Assembly: GCA_965237855.1 (NCBI GenBank)
Contig: CBDEGK010000004.1
Coordinates: 1,054,001-1,118,000 of the forward strand
Source of the DNA: CBDEGK01 sp965237855
GTDB lineage: Bacteria > Pseudomonadota > Gammaproteobacteria > Pseudomonadales > Halieaceae
Length of the DNA stretch: 64,000 bases
Reading direction: 5' to 3'
The translations under genes and the position numbers were made by a program. Shown here in pieces: positions 34,517 through 43,632 of the stretch; position 1 is the first letter of the stretch, and each line of letters opens with the position of its first letter. Under the pieces are notes generated by a model. It saw only the letters and a program-made list of their open reading frames with translations, was not told the origin of the DNA and did not search any database.

Positions 34517-35983
34517 ATGCTGTTTAACTCCTACATCTTTATTTTTGCATTCCTGCCCCTTGTGGCTGCGGTTTTCTTCCTCTGCGGCCAGCTGTTCCCA
34601 GCCTGGGTGGGGAAATCCTGGTTACTGCTCTCCTCATGGTTTTTCTATGGCTGGTGGAACCCGGCGTATTTGCCCTTGCTGTGGGCATCGACCGCGGGTA
34701 ATTTTCTGCTGTCGCGCAAAATCAGCAGCTATGGAAAAGGCTCTGTTGCCAGTAAGCGCTTCATGGTGTTGGCCGTCGTGGCCAACGTCGCCGCGCTCGG
34801 CTACTACAAGTACATGGACTTCTTTATAGCCAACGCCAACAGGCTGGGTTTCGACTTCCCCCTGCTACATTTGGCCCTGCCGCTGGCCATTAGTTTTTTT
34901 ACCCTGCAACAGATCGCCTATATCGTCGACACCTACCGCGGCGGTGCAACCAATCGTAAGTTGCTCGACTACAGCCTGTTCGTGTGTTTCTTCCCGCAAC
35001 TCATTGCCGGGCCCATTGTTCACCACAAGGAAATAATCCCACAGCTAAACCTGCCCCGGCAGGCTTTCATTAATTGGGAGAATATTGGCTGCGGCCTATA
35101 CCTGTTTTCCATTGGTCTGTTCAAGAAAGTAGCGCTGGCTGACACGTTCGCGCAATGGGCCAGCAATGGTTTTGACCGGGTTGCATCCCCAAGCCTGCTG
35201 GAAGCCTGGATCAGTAGCTATAGCTATACCCTGCAACTCTATTTCGACTTCAGCGCCTATTCCGACATGGCGCTCGGCCTGGCCCTGATGTTCAACATCA
35301 AGTTGCCGCAGAACTTCAACAGCCCCTATGCCGCCACTAGCATTATCAACCTGTGGCAGCGCTGGCACATGACCCTGACCCGCTTTATCAATACCTATAT
35401 TTACAAACCCGTCTTGCGAGCCATGCCGGCGGTGAATTTCCGCTACGGTATGATGACCAGCTTCCTGGCCATGGTCATCGCCGGGATCTGGCATGGCGCT
35501 GCCTGGACCTTCCTGGTTTTCGGCGTATTGCAGGGTATCGCAATAGTCGTCAATCACATCTGGCGGCGCTCAGGCTATTCCATGCCCGGGTGGCTGGGCT
35601 GGCTGGTGACCTTTCACTTTTTCAGTTTTTCACTGGTTATCTTCCGCGCGCTGGAATGGCAGGACGTGGAGAAAATTTACCAGGGCATGCTGGGATTGAG
35701 CGGGCTGGAAGTCGGTAATATCGTGGCCACTCTGTATCAAAAGCAGCCGTTTTGGTACTTTTCGGCCTTTGGTGCCGTGGTTGGGAAAAATTTGGTCGCC
35801 CTGATCACTTGCCTCGGTATGATCGCTTACGGCATTTTTCACGTCAGCTATCTGCCCAACAGCAACACCCTGGCCGACAGGTTGACCTTCACCTGGCGGC
35901 AAATCCTGGGGGTGAGCTGCATGTTGACGATTTCTATTGCCATGCTCTCCAACCCCAGTGAATTCATCTACTTCCAGTTTTAG
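34517..35983 (+). CDS. MBOAT O-acyltransferase (AlgI-like), copy 1
   Basis: Polytopic membrane protein of 488 residues. It starts MLFNSYIFIFAFLPLVAAVFF, has the FFPQLIAGPIVHH block, YFDFSAYSDMALGLALMF, WQRWHMTLTRFI, and the catalytic-histidine region GIWHGAAWTF. AlgI-like enzymes pass acyl (often acetyl) groups across the inner membrane onto exported polysaccharides with an SGNH partner. That partner may be the frameshifted gene diverging from it across 79 bases. A paralogue lies at 62432-63910. Confidence 0.92.
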   Translation: MLFNSYIFIFAFLPLVAAVFFLCGQLFPAWVGKSWLLLSSWFFYGWWNPAYLPLLWASTAGNFLLSRKISSYGKGSVASKRFMVLAVVANVAALGYYKYMDFFIANANRLGFDFPLLHLALPLAISFFTLQQIAYIVDTYRGGATNRKLLDYSLFVCFFPQLIAGPIVHHKEIIPQLNLPRQAFINWENIGCGLYLFSIGLFKKVALADTFAQWASNGFDRVASPSLLEAWISSYSYTLQLYFDFSAYSDMALGLALMFNIKLPQNFNSPYAATSIINLWQRWHMTLTRFINTYIYKPVLRAMPAVNFRYGMMTSFLAMVIAGIWHGAAWTFLVFGVLQGIAIVVNHIWRRSGYSMPGWLGWLVTFHFFSFSLVIFRALEWQDVEKIYQGMLGLSGLEVGNIVATLYQKQPFWYFSAFGAVVGKNLVALITCLGMIAYGIFHVSYLPNSNTLADRLTFTWRQILGVSCMLTISIAMLSNPSEFIYFQF

Positions 35984-36128
35984 TGCCGGGTACCTGCGTT
36001 TCCTGCCGCCCCTGGCAAAAAGCCACCCTGAAGCCTATTGATGGTTATAATACTGTTTGCCGCTGCTGAATCTGACTCAAGTGAATGATTCCCCTACTTT
36101 CTGCTTCGATGACAACCTGGAGACAACC

Positions 36129-36960
36129 ATGACCGCGAAAGTCAATGTATTCCCCCTGATCATCGCGGAGAATATGTGGACTCTGCCGTATTTATCCATA
36201 GGCATGGTCGCAGCTTATTTGCGAGTCCATGATGAGGGTCGCCTGAATCACCACTACAATATCGCGCGGCCAACGCTGGGCGGCGTGGAGTCTCATTCCG
36301 TCGAACATTTGCTCTCGTTGATTTGCAGTTCAGAGCAACCCATCTGCTTATTGTCATCCTACGTTTGGAACCATCGTCTCAACATGGAAGTGGCCAGCCA
36401 GATACGGCAAACCAACCCGGGTGCGCTCATCATTGTAGGCGGCCCAGAAATCCCCAAGTATGAGGGTGTCACGGAGACGTTCTTGCGTGACTACCCGGCG
36501 ATCGATATTGCAGTGCTGGGGGAAGGGGAAGTAGCCTGCGCGGAAATTTTATCGGGCCTCAACGCCAACTTAGAGGCAAAATCTAATAACGGGCTGAGCG
36601 ATGTTGCAGGCATAGTCTACCGGGTTCCCGGCGGGGCCGTAAGAACCCGGGAGCGTCAACGAATGAAGGATATCAACACCCTGCCCTCCCCCTATTTGAG
36701 CGGCGAGTACGAGCCCTGGTTTCGGGGAATCTCCAACGCCGTGGTAGAAACCAATCGCGGCTGCCCCTATGGCTGCACCTATTGCGACTGGGGTTCAGCC
36801 ACACTGCAAAAAGTCACCCGCTTTGATCCCCAGCGGGTAATCGACGAGGTCGAGTACATCGCCGGTACCCAGGCGCCGGTGATCTTCATCGCCGACGCCA
36901 ATTTCGGAATGCTCGAGCAGGATATTGAAATTGCTCGGGGGATCGTGGAGATCCGGGCCC
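36129..36960 (+). pseudogene. B12-binding radical SAM protein, 5' fragment
   Basis: The first about 277 codons of a radical SAM enzyme. An N-terminal cobalamin-binding-like domain has LPYLSIGMVAAYLR, ALIIVGGPEIPKYEG and DIAVLGEGE. The radical SAM core follows with the cluster motif RGCPYGCTYCDWGS (Cys212, Cys216, Cys219) and VIFIADANFGM. The start at ATG 36129 has GGAG six bases upstream. The gene is cut at about 36960 by an IS3-family element. The rest of the barrel is missing, so it should be inactive. Its relatives do difficult C-C or C-S chemistry or methyl transfer. Confidence 0.8.
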
Positions 36961-36998
36961 GGGTAATCATCCCCTTTTTAACCGACGCCAAAAGTAGA
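36961..36998 (+). repeat. IS3 element inverted repeat, left end (orfB side)
   Basis: Reads GGGTAATCA, T, CCCC, TTTTTAACC, GACGCC, AAAAGTAGA. It aligns to the right-end repeat with one indel and several mismatches in the middle. Confidence 0.7.
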
Positions 36999-37000
36999 TG

Positions 37001-37825
37001 TCATGCTGCAATCAGCACTTGTTTCGGTGGTAAGCCACCATTGGCCTTATTAGGCCGTTCGTTATTGTAAAACCAAAGCCACTTCGTGGCATAGTCTTGC
37101 ACTTCTGCAATTGACCCGAATATGTATTGGCTCAGCCAGCTGTATCGTATCGTGCGATTGTAACGTTCGACGTAAGCATTTTGCTGCGGATTGCCGGGCT
37201 GAATAAACTCAAGCTGGATATCGTGTTTTTCCGTCCATGTCTCCAGGTCTTGGCTAATAAATTCTGGGCCGTTATCGCAGCGTAGTCGCCTAGGCTTGCC
37301 TCGCCATTCAATGATCTGTTCCAGAGCACGAATAACGCGTACCGCAGGGAGTGAAAAATCCGCCTCAATGCCTAAGCCTTCACGATTAAAATCATCAAGC
37401 ACATTAAACAAACGAAACGTGCGACCATCACTCAATTGATCATGCATGAAATCCATTGACCAGATTTTATTGGGTTCATCCGGCACAGCCAGCGGCACTG
37501 GTTTTTCTCGCTGTATGCGCTTTCTGGATCTGATTCTCAGGTTTAATTCCAGGTCGCAGTATATGCGATAAATACGCTTATGGTTCCATTCATGGCCTTT
37601 AACATTCCGCAGGTAATCTCGACAAAGTCCAAACCCCCAGTCTTTCTGGTTATCAGTCAAGCGAACAAGCCAGTCAGCAATCTCCGCATTCTCATCCGAT
37701 AATATCGGCTGATAGCGGTAGCAGCTTTCGCTGATGCCGAATGCGAGGCAGACCAGGCGAGTAGTGGCACCATATGCCGAGGCTGCCTTCTGGGCCATCT
37801 CTTTGCGCCGAGATGGCCTCACCAC
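37001..37825 (-). CDS. IS3-family transposase OrfB (DDE integrase)
   Basis: Protein of 274 residues with an HTH_21-like start and an rve integrase core. The DDE residues lie in WSMDFMHDQL (Asp), LRCDNGPEF (Asp) and QQNAYVERYNRT (Glu). It overlaps OrfA by seven bases and is in the -1 frame, so the active transposase is probably an OrfAB fusion made by frameshifting. No lesions seen; the element may be active. Confidence 0.93.
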   Translation of the reverse strand: MVRPSRRKEMAQKAASAYGATTRLVCLAFGISESCYRYQPILSDENAEIADWLVRLTDNQKDWGFGLCRDYLRNVKGHEWNHKRIYRIYCDLELNLRIRSRKRIQREKPVPLAVPDEPNKIWSMDFMHDQLSDGRTFRLFNVLDDFNREGLGIEADFSLPAVRVIRALEQIIEWRGKPRRLRCDNGPEFISQDLETWTEKHDIQLEFIQPGNPQQNAYVERYNRTIRYSWLSQYIFGSIAEVQDYATKWLWFYNNERPNKANGGLPPKQVLIAA

Positions 37826-38085
37826 TTTTTTGCTAGTGCTTCCTGGACCATTTCCGCCTTGAGTCGCTCATCAGCGTACATTTTCTTCAGCCGCCGGTTT
37901 TCATCTTCCAGTTCCTTCACGCGCTTCATCATTGAGGCGTCCATTCCGCCAAACTTGGCTCTCCACTTATAAAAACTGGCGTTGCTCATGCCGTGTTCAC
38001 GACAGAGCGCGGGAACAGGAGTGCCGGCCTCGGCTTGTTTCAGGATCGCCAGGATCTGACTGTCGCTATATCTTGATGTTTTCAC
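37819..38085 (-). CDS. IS3-family transposase OrfA (helix-turn-helix)
   Basis: Protein of 88 residues: SRYSDSQILAILKQAEAG followed by CREHGMSNASFYKWRAKFGG, a helix-turn-helix that binds the element's ends. A leucine-zipper-like ELEDENRRLKKMYADERL follows. The start is placed at GTG 38085, nine bases after AAGGAG, not at the upstream 38136. Ends EALAKKW at the slippery site. Confidence 0.92.
   Translation of the reverse strand: MKTSRYSDSQILAILKQAEAGTPVPALCREHGMSNASFYKWRAKFGGMDASMMKRVKELEDENRRLKKMYADERLKAEMVQEALAKKW
37825..37831 (-). promoter_or_regulatory. -1 programmed frameshift heptamer of the IS3 element
   Basis: A-AAA-AAG on the minus strand, in the correct zero-frame phase (GCA AAA AAG TGG TGA at the end of orfA). 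Slippage by -1 enters the orfB frame exactly, giving the OrfAB transposase as known for IS3 elements. Confidence 0.8.
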
Positions 38086-38119
38086 TTGAGAATCTCCTTC
38101 GTTCAGTTTACGAGAAAAT

Positions 38120-38158
38120 TCTACTTTTGAAGTCAATTAATTTTAGGGGTGATTACCC
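38120..38158 (+). repeat. IS3 element inverted repeat, right end (orfA side)
   Basis: On the minus strand it reads GGGTAATCA, CCCC, TAAAATTAATT, GACTTC, AAAAGTAGA, the partner of the left-end repeat. It overlaps the region just upstream of the orfA ribosome-binding site, so it may also hold the element's promoter. Confidence 0.7.
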
Positions 38159-38159
38159 C

Positions 38160-38582
38160 ATGGAATCGCGCACTGGCGACTGGGGGCTGATGAGTTGGGG
38201 CGAAGACGCGGAGTTCTTTTTTCAGAATATTGAAGAGTACTACGCCGAGTTGATCAAATTCGCTGAATCAGAGTACTCGGTTGTGTTGCAACCGTCAGTG
38301 CGGGAAACGCTGATTTTAACCCAGGCAGCAGTGATGCCAAGATTGGAGCGAGACTATCCCTGGCGGGCGAACCTGCACCACGATATCAAAAAATACTTTG
38401 AACAGGTCAAAACCGTCGCCTGCATTGATGATCTCGGCAAAAGAATAAGCAGTCTGGATTCCTTTAGCCGCGGCACACTGGCGATCACGCCCAAAATAAA
38501 GCGCAAGAAGACGATTGCTTTTACCAAGGTTTCCGGTCACATGGACGAATGGGAACTACCGTCAAGGTTGCGCTTTTATTAG
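38160..38582 (+). pseudogene. Probable 3' fragment of the interrupted radical SAM gene
   Basis: An open frame of 140 codons begins at the IS right edge (MESRTGDWGLMSWGEDAEFFFQNIEEYYAEL) and ends at 38582 on the same strand as the 5' fragment. It has no Shine-Dalgarno of its own and looks like the helical C-terminal end of a larger protein. Joining it to the 5' fragment would leave the second half of the SAM barrel missing, so sequence was probably deleted with or after the insertion. The assignment to the same gene is inference. Four bases overlap the convergent sulfatase gene. Confidence 0.55.
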
Positions 38583-40429
38583 ACAGGCTGGGAACAGCTG
38601 CCTATCAGCTCGGGATGTAACTCACTAGCTATCTCCTTTTCGCCTACTAGACGGGTAGAAATGAAGACCCCGGAATCTACTGGCATATGAGAAGAACCCC
38701 GGATTCTGACCTGCAATGGATTCAACGGAGACTCCGTGCTTTTCGAAAAATTCTTATAGCTCTCGGCCCAGACCAGCTGACCGTCGATATAGACTGACAG
38801 TCTGCTGGGCGTCTCCAGCCAGTAGTAAACGCCATGTTTCTTGTTTTGATTGGAAGTAATGACAACGCTTTTACATTTGCCAGGTGTTACTGGAAATTCT
38901 ACCTTTGCATGCTGTTGATCGAACATGATGTTGAGATGGCCGTCCTCAATTGAGAGGTTCATGTAGCCTTCCTGATTCAGCAGCTGATGAGGCTCCTCGC
39001 TAACCGACGCACCTGCAGTAGTGACAGCAATCCCGACAGTATAATTACCCCCCAATGGTGTACGGCTGATGGGTTTCCCAAGGTAGTGGCGCCAATCCCC
39101 ATAGTCACTCGCGGCAATGTTTTTTACTTCAGTGACATCCTGACGCCAATCCTCCATTGAGGCCGACATACGAGCCAGCAGCCCAGCCGGCTTCTCTTGC
39201 CTGTACTCTGTCCCGGAAAACTCAGATTCGTGCTGCAGGAACCTGACGGCATCTTCCCATACCAGCAATCTCCACTTCCCATCTGCTGTGAGCATACTGT
39301 ATTGATCACCCGATTCATCGTGGCGGTACCAGCGCAGCTCTCTCTGACCGGCATGGTTGCGAGGAAACAGCGACTGCCCGTCCAACACACCAGAACTCGC
39401 CAAACCCAGACCAGTCGCGATACTTGGGTAAATGTCGAAGATCATAGCTATATCGTCGCGGGTTTTTCCTCCTTCCCACTGAGCAGGCCATGACATGATC
39501 ATTGGCGTGCGCACTCCCCCTTCCCGATAACCCGTCTTGGCACCTTGAAATGGCGCATTCCCCGGGTAGGCAGCTGCCGTCCCACCATTATCGGAGACAA
39601 CTATTACCATGGTATCTTGCCAGGTACCCGACGCTCGAATCTGCGAGAAAATTTTCCCCAGATTGTCGTCCAACTGCGCTTTCAACGCCTGATACCGGCC
39701 AACATCACTATCAGCATATTGATCCGCAAAGCGTGGTGCCGGCTGCACCGGTGTATGCGGGGCATAATAGGACAGGTATATAAACCAAGGGGCTCCCGCT
39801 GAATCCATGATGTCTATGGCCCGCTTCGTCAAGATATCGTTGAGATGCCCCTCGATGCGGCTCATCTCCCCCTGCTCATTCTCCAGCCAGGGGTCATTAT
39901 AGCGAGGTCGCCCTGGCGTATAGACACCGTCACTATGTGGACCGGCCAGAAAAACCTGGTTAATGAAGCCCAGCCAATGATGAAAGCCTTGATGTTCCGG
40001 TCTTGCCAGTTTTTCCGAATCTCCCAGATGCCACTTGCCAAGCAGGTAATTGGTATAACCTGATTCGGCAAGTAAATCCGGTAATGTAACTGTTTCCGGG
40101 TCAATACCATTCGCGCTGGGATGAAAGCCGTGCCTGGCCGCATACTGTCCGGTCAACAGCGCTACCCTGCTGGGAACACAGCTACTCTCTGAATAGTGGC
40201 GGGTGAATCGAACGCCCTGTTTAGCAAAATCATCCAGGTTGGGTGTCGGAGAATCAGAATTTGTATTGATGGCCAAATCGCCGTAACCAAAATCGTCCAA
40301 CACCACCAACAGAATATTAGGTCGTTCAGCCGGAGGCAGCTTCTCTTCAACCAACAGCAATAGGGCGGCTAACAAGATAACTACTGGCACAAGGGTAAGG
40401 GCCAACTTTGAATTCCCGCTCAGATTCAA
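38579..40429 (-). CDS. Formylglycine-type sulfatase
   Basis: Type I sulfatase of 616 residues with an N-terminal membrane anchor or signal (LALTLVPVVILLAALLLLV). The metal-binding DDFGYGD and the sulfatase signature SSCVPSRVALLTGQY (Cys84, the residue converted to formylglycine) are intact, as are GKWHLGD and VSDNGGT further on. The C-terminal about 150 residues form an extra beta-rich domain. It probably removes sulfate from a polysaccharide in the periplasm, notable in a locus with four sulfotransferase domains. It needs an anaerobic or FGE-type maturase, not seen here. TTG start overlaps the previous stop (TTGA). Confidence 0.88.
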   Translation of the reverse strand: MNLSGNSKLALTLVPVVILLAALLLLVEEKLPPAERPNILLVVLDDFGYGDLAINTNSDSPTPNLDDFAKQGVRFTRHYSESSCVPSRVALLTGQYAARHGFHPSANGIDPETVTLPDLLAESGYTNYLLGKWHLGDSEKLARPEHQGFHHWLGFINQVFLAGPHSDGVYTPGRPRYNDPWLENEQGEMSRIEGHLNDILTKRAIDIMDSAGAPWFIYLSYYAPHTPVQPAPRFADQYADSDVGRYQALKAQLDDNLGKIFSQIRASGTWQDTMVIVVSDNGGTAAAYPGNAPFQGAKTGYREGGVRTPMIMSWPAQWEGGKTRDDIAMIFDIYPSIATGLGLASSGVLDGQSLFPRNHAGQRELRWYRHDESGDQYSMLTADGKWRLLVWEDAVRFLQHESEFSGTEYRQEKPAGLLARMSASMEDWRQDVTEVKNIAASDYGDWRHYLGKPISRTPLGGNYTVGIAVTTAGASVSEEPHQLLNQEGYMNLSIEDGHLNIMFDQQHAKVEFPVTPGKCKSVVITSNQNKKHGVYYWLETPSRLSVYIDGQLVWAESYKNFSKSTESPLNPLQVRIRGSSHMPVDSGVFISTRLVGEKEIASELHPELIGSCSQPV

Positions 40430-42021
40430 GGTTTCACCTCAACATCCGCATTGTCCCGTGGCCGCCATACCTGCAACTTATAAGTCCCGCCGCCATAGCG
40501 ATCTGTCATCGACAGCGGGAACCACTCCGCTATGTAGTAATGCCTGGCGAGAAATTCACGACCGCCTATGTCGGCCAAGGGCGGCGGGTTCCTCTCAAAA
40601 ATACCACGCATCTCCCAGGGGGAGATGATGATGGCATCAAACTCCTGAAGCTCTACGCGCCGGTAGAGCGCGGTGATATAGTCCCGCCAAACCTGCTCAA
40701 CCCGATCCTGCGGCCGCGTTTTTCGAAAGATCTCAGGTTTGTGTACCCCCAGTGGGAAGTAGAAGGTGTGGCCATTCTGATGAATCTCCTTGCCGTGATC
40801 CAACAGGCTCATCAGCAGCATTTGGCTTGCGAGAATCTCTTCACTGTCGGCGATGATGTCATTAACCCTGTCCCACCTCTCCAGATCGACCGAAAAATCT
40901 TTGGGCAGGATCGCATAGGCCTGGAAAAAACTGACCAACACCAGTGGGGCGGCCAACTGGTAGCGACCGGACAGGCGCGGCAGCTGTGAGAACACCGCTA
41001 CCAGCAGGAATGGCGACATCAGCTGGAACAGGTAGGTCATGTAATTACCCGGGTTCTGGCCCAGCATCACTACGATGGCAATCGTCGCCCAGAACAGGGA
41101 AAACCAGAAAAAGTCGAGCCGACCGGACAACAGGCAACCCTCCCCAAGTGTAAACCGGGGCCGCCGGGAAAGAACCAGGCTCTGCTCACGCAGGGCTTTC
41201 ACGACTGCGACGACCACAATGGCCAGTAGTCCCGCGTAGGTTGTCAGGAACAACTTGAGCTGCAGCAGCAATATCTCGGTGGTCTGCAGGCCGACTGCGG
41301 CAGCGCGCGGGACAAAGAAGGTATTGTCGAGAAAATAGGGGCCGCTGTCATGCACCAGCGCCAAACTGACACCCAGGCCAGCAGCAAACGAGACACCCAA
41401 TACCAAAGCCTGGCGGTAACTGACACAGAGAAACAGGTACAGGCAGAGGATGGCCGGCCCCAAAAGAAAATATTGCTTGGCATAAAACGCCATCAGTCCG
41501 CACACCAATGCGAACACCAGGCTAGTATTGGAAAACTGCCATCGCCAGGGTAGCCACAGCCCCGCCAGGAACAGGAATACCCCCAGCGCGTTGGTACTTG
41601 CAACTGGCGTGCCATAAAACAAGAGGGCCGCGTACAACATTACCGCGGCCGCAGCGGCGCTGGATACCGAGCGCGCACTGCGAAGACAAGTGATAAAACA
41701 CAGCGTACAGCTGGCAACAATCAAGAGCGCCGAGAAGGCCCGGTGCAGCTGCAGACTGTTGCCAAACAACAGTGTTAGAGGCGCCATGAGAATGTTGTAC
41801 AGGGGCGGATATACGTCGGCAGCCTGGGGCTGAAATTGCCGGGTATAGGGATTGCCGCCGTCGGCGATGATAGACGTTGCCAACGGCATAGTGCCCTCGT
41901 AGAGATCCAGCGGCACCGGTGCGGTGATGATTTGCCAGTGATGATGGACCAAGAGCAGCAACAGTATGGCGGTCGCTAGCCGAAAGCCGCGCAGCCACAT
42001 TAGTTGCAAGCGCTCAGGCAC
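40426..42021 (-). CDS. Multispanning membrane protein, GT-C glycosyltransferase-like
   Basis: Protein of 531 residues with about 10-12 hydrophobic segments, then a soluble C-terminal domain of about 140 residues. Near the first periplasmic loop it has LDLYEGTMPLATSIIADGGNPY and DVYPPLYNILMAPL, similar in layout to GT-C enzymes (GT39/GT83/GT87 type) that use polyprenyl-phosphate sugars. The assignment is by fold pattern only. Starts possible at GTG 42021 (overlapping the upstream stop) or ATG 42000. Its stop overlaps the sulfatase start. Confidence 0.65.
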   Translation of the reverse strand: MPERLQLMWLRGFRLATAILLLLLVHHHWQIITAPVPLDLYEGTMPLATSIIADGGNPYTRQFQPQAADVYPPLYNILMAPLTLLFGNSLQLHRAFSALLIVASCTLCFITCLRSARSVSSAAAAAVMLYAALLFYGTPVASTNALGVFLFLAGLWLPWRWQFSNTSLVFALVCGLMAFYAKQYFLLGPAILCLYLFLCVSYRQALVLGVSFAAGLGVSLALVHDSGPYFLDNTFFVPRAAAVGLQTTEILLLQLKLFLTTYAGLLAIVVVAVVKALREQSLVLSRRPRFTLGEGCLLSGRLDFFWFSLFWATIAIVVMLGQNPGNYMTYLFQLMSPFLLVAVFSQLPRLSGRYQLAAPLVLVSFFQAYAILPKDFSVDLERWDRVNDIIADSEEILASQMLLMSLLDHGKEIHQNGHTFYFPLGVHKPEIFRKTRPQDRVEQVWRDYITALYRRVELQEFDAIIISPWEMRGIFERNPPPLADIGGREFLARHYYIAEWFPLSMTDRYGGGTYKLQVWRPRDNADVEVKP

Positions 42022-42766
42022 TGTTTACCCGCTGCCGAGCTCGTACATAAAGCTCCAGGTCAAGCGCCAAGCGATCGCGCAGGCTCGCCTGGGTCGCTGG
42101 TTTCAACTGTTCCAGTCGCACAGGTTCGGGGGTCACAAATTCTCTCGGTATCTGTGCGGGCACGGGCAACTTCAACAACTGCAAAATCTCGACAAAATCC
42201 AATGCAAAACGATCGGTAAATCCTACATATGAAAATTCAGCCAGATGCTGCTCGGCAAGAGCCAGCATTTCCGAGTCACTGCAATGTCGGCGTCGCTGCC
42301 GGTTGCGATACCAGTACATATCCGCCAGCTGCCAGACTTGCAGATTGTCGAGCGCCTCACTGACTTCGGGTAGAGTCGAGGTGAAAAAACCATCAATTGT
42401 GAGATCCCGCGCCGCTTTCGCTACCGGAAACTTGCGCTGCATATCCGGGTGCATACAAAACCTGTAGAAAGAAAGCACCCGCGCGATGGGATCGCGCAGA
42501 AAAGTCACCGAGTGACTATCTCCCAGGTAGGAATGAATATGGGCGTAACCGAAATGGCCTGATATTACCTGGTAATCGCGCATTCGCTCGGTACTTAAGT
42601 CCTCATTGGGAAATTCCAGGAAATCACCATGGGACAGCACCGCCCCAGGCGGCAACAATCGGCGCAGGTATTCCACCAGCGAGGTACCGGCTGTTTTGGC
42701 AATGTGTAGAAAGACCAGCCGCTTCTCCAGGTGCAGAGGGGCGGCGCTGTCTTGCTCTGGTGTCAT
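42014..42766 (-). CDS. Sulfotransferase (Sulfotransfer_2-like)
   Basis: Protein of 250 residues. The PAPS loop is in KRLVFLHIAKTAGTSLVEYL, and the 3'-phosphate site in SVTFLRDPIARVLSFYRF. This is the Golgi-type/Sulfotransfer_2 layout used on polysaccharides. The start is set at ATG 42766, just before the recognisable domain; a much longer in-frame extension upstream has no family similarity. First gene of the operon sulfotransferase - GT-C-like protein - sulfatase. About 200 bases separate it from a divergent remnant gene. Confidence 0.8.
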   Translation of the reverse strand: MTPEQDSAAPLHLEKRLVFLHIAKTAGTSLVEYLRRLLPPGAVLSHGDFLEFPNEDLSTERMRDYQVISGHFGYAHIHSYLGDSHSVTFLRDPIARVLSFYRFCMHPDMQRKFPVAKAARDLTIDGFFTSTLPEVSEALDNLQVWQLADMYWYRNRQRRRHCSDSEMLALAEQHLAEFSYVGFTDRFALDFVEILQLLKLPVPAQIPREFVTPEPVRLEQLKPATQASLRDRLALDLELYVRARQRVNSA

Positions 42767-42966
42767 TAAAATCCGCTCGAGCTCGCAAACGCCTGGGAAA
42801 GTGTAATTGCTGGACAGCACCCCAGTCCAGCTTCGTCTATTGTGGCAGGTGGGCGACCTCTCTATAATTTCCGAAACCCGCCACTGAGTATCTATCCCTG
42901 TCAGCTTACGGCTCTCCCCGCAGCAGTATCTACTATCCGCATGCAGTTCATCTGACCGCCCTGCTG

Positions 42967-43632
42967 ATGGCAGCGCTGGCTGTCGTCGCACTGTGCGGAT
43001 TCGCGCTACTCTGGTTTCGGCTGCACCCCCATATGCCCTGGCGCGATGCCCTACCTCTTCTGCGAGAGCTGCAACCACTGCTGCAGGGAGACTGGTCGGC
43101 AGAGAACTTATTGCGACAACTACAACCCCACTACACCGCTCACCGGGTGCTGGCACAGAGATTTCTGTTGTTTCTCGATATTCAGCAATTTTCTGGCAGT
43201 GGCCATGTTTTCTATGTCACGGCCTGGCTCAGCCTGTTCTCGATACTGGGGCTGTACGCAGATGGCGCCAAGCACCATATGGCGGAGCATGTCAGCCTGT
43301 TGATCTTCAGTATTGCCACGGCTATCGTGCTGGCCTGCTCCCCTCCTCATCTGTGGAATTTCTTAAATCCTGTCTGTGCCGGCTGGCTCCTTTCCACCGC
43401 GCTTTCTGTTGCGGCGTTTTGGATATTATTGCAATCACCGCGGCGGCCTCATGGGCGGGGCGCAGCTGCAGGGCGCTCAATTGTGGTTACGCAGCCCGCT
43501 GGGTTGGCACCTGCTCTGCAGATTTTAAGGGGTAGCAGCGAACCGATCCAACTGCACCTGGCATATTACTCTATCGGCCCAGGGCAACTCCGCAACCAAC
43601 TTTCCTGTCAACTCCCCAGTCGAGAGAGCTGA
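42967..43632 (+). pseudogene. Truncated paralogue of the large membrane protein at 43525
   Basis: The first about 160 codons match the N-terminus of the protein encoded on the opposite strand at 43525-45288: LHPHMPWRDALPLL versus LHPHIPWRDLFVLL, QPHYTAHRVLAQRFLLFLDI versus QPHFGAHRIALPRLLLLLDV, CSPPHLWNFLNPV versus CSPAHIWNLSNPI. Similarity stops near 43440, after which the frame is low-complexity and runs 108 bases antisense into the intact gene. It looks like an inverted, 3'-truncated duplicate. In-frame similarity may extend a little upstream of the ATG. Confidence 0.7.

Larger units (their letters stand above)
36961..38158 (-). mobile_element. IS3-family insertion sequence
   Basis: Element of about 1.2 kb with two overlapping reading frames on the minus strand. 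The ends are imperfect inverted repeats: left 36961-36998 and right 38120-38158 both begin GGGTAATCA, then a C run, and end AAAAGTAGA when read inward. End positions are accurate to a few bases. No target-site duplication was found. It interrupts a radical SAM gene. Lower GC than the flanks supports recent arrival. Confidence 0.88.

Noticed and set aside
37932..38159. Plus-strand open frame extending from the IS into the 3' radical SAM fragment
   Set aside because: This part is antisense to the IS3 orfA and the element's right end; only the segment from 38160 looks like gene sequence.
42767..43156. 130-codon N-terminal extension of the sulfotransferase at 42014
   Set aside because: It is antisense to the remnant gene, has no sulfotransferase similarity, and the recognised domain begins just after ATG 42766.
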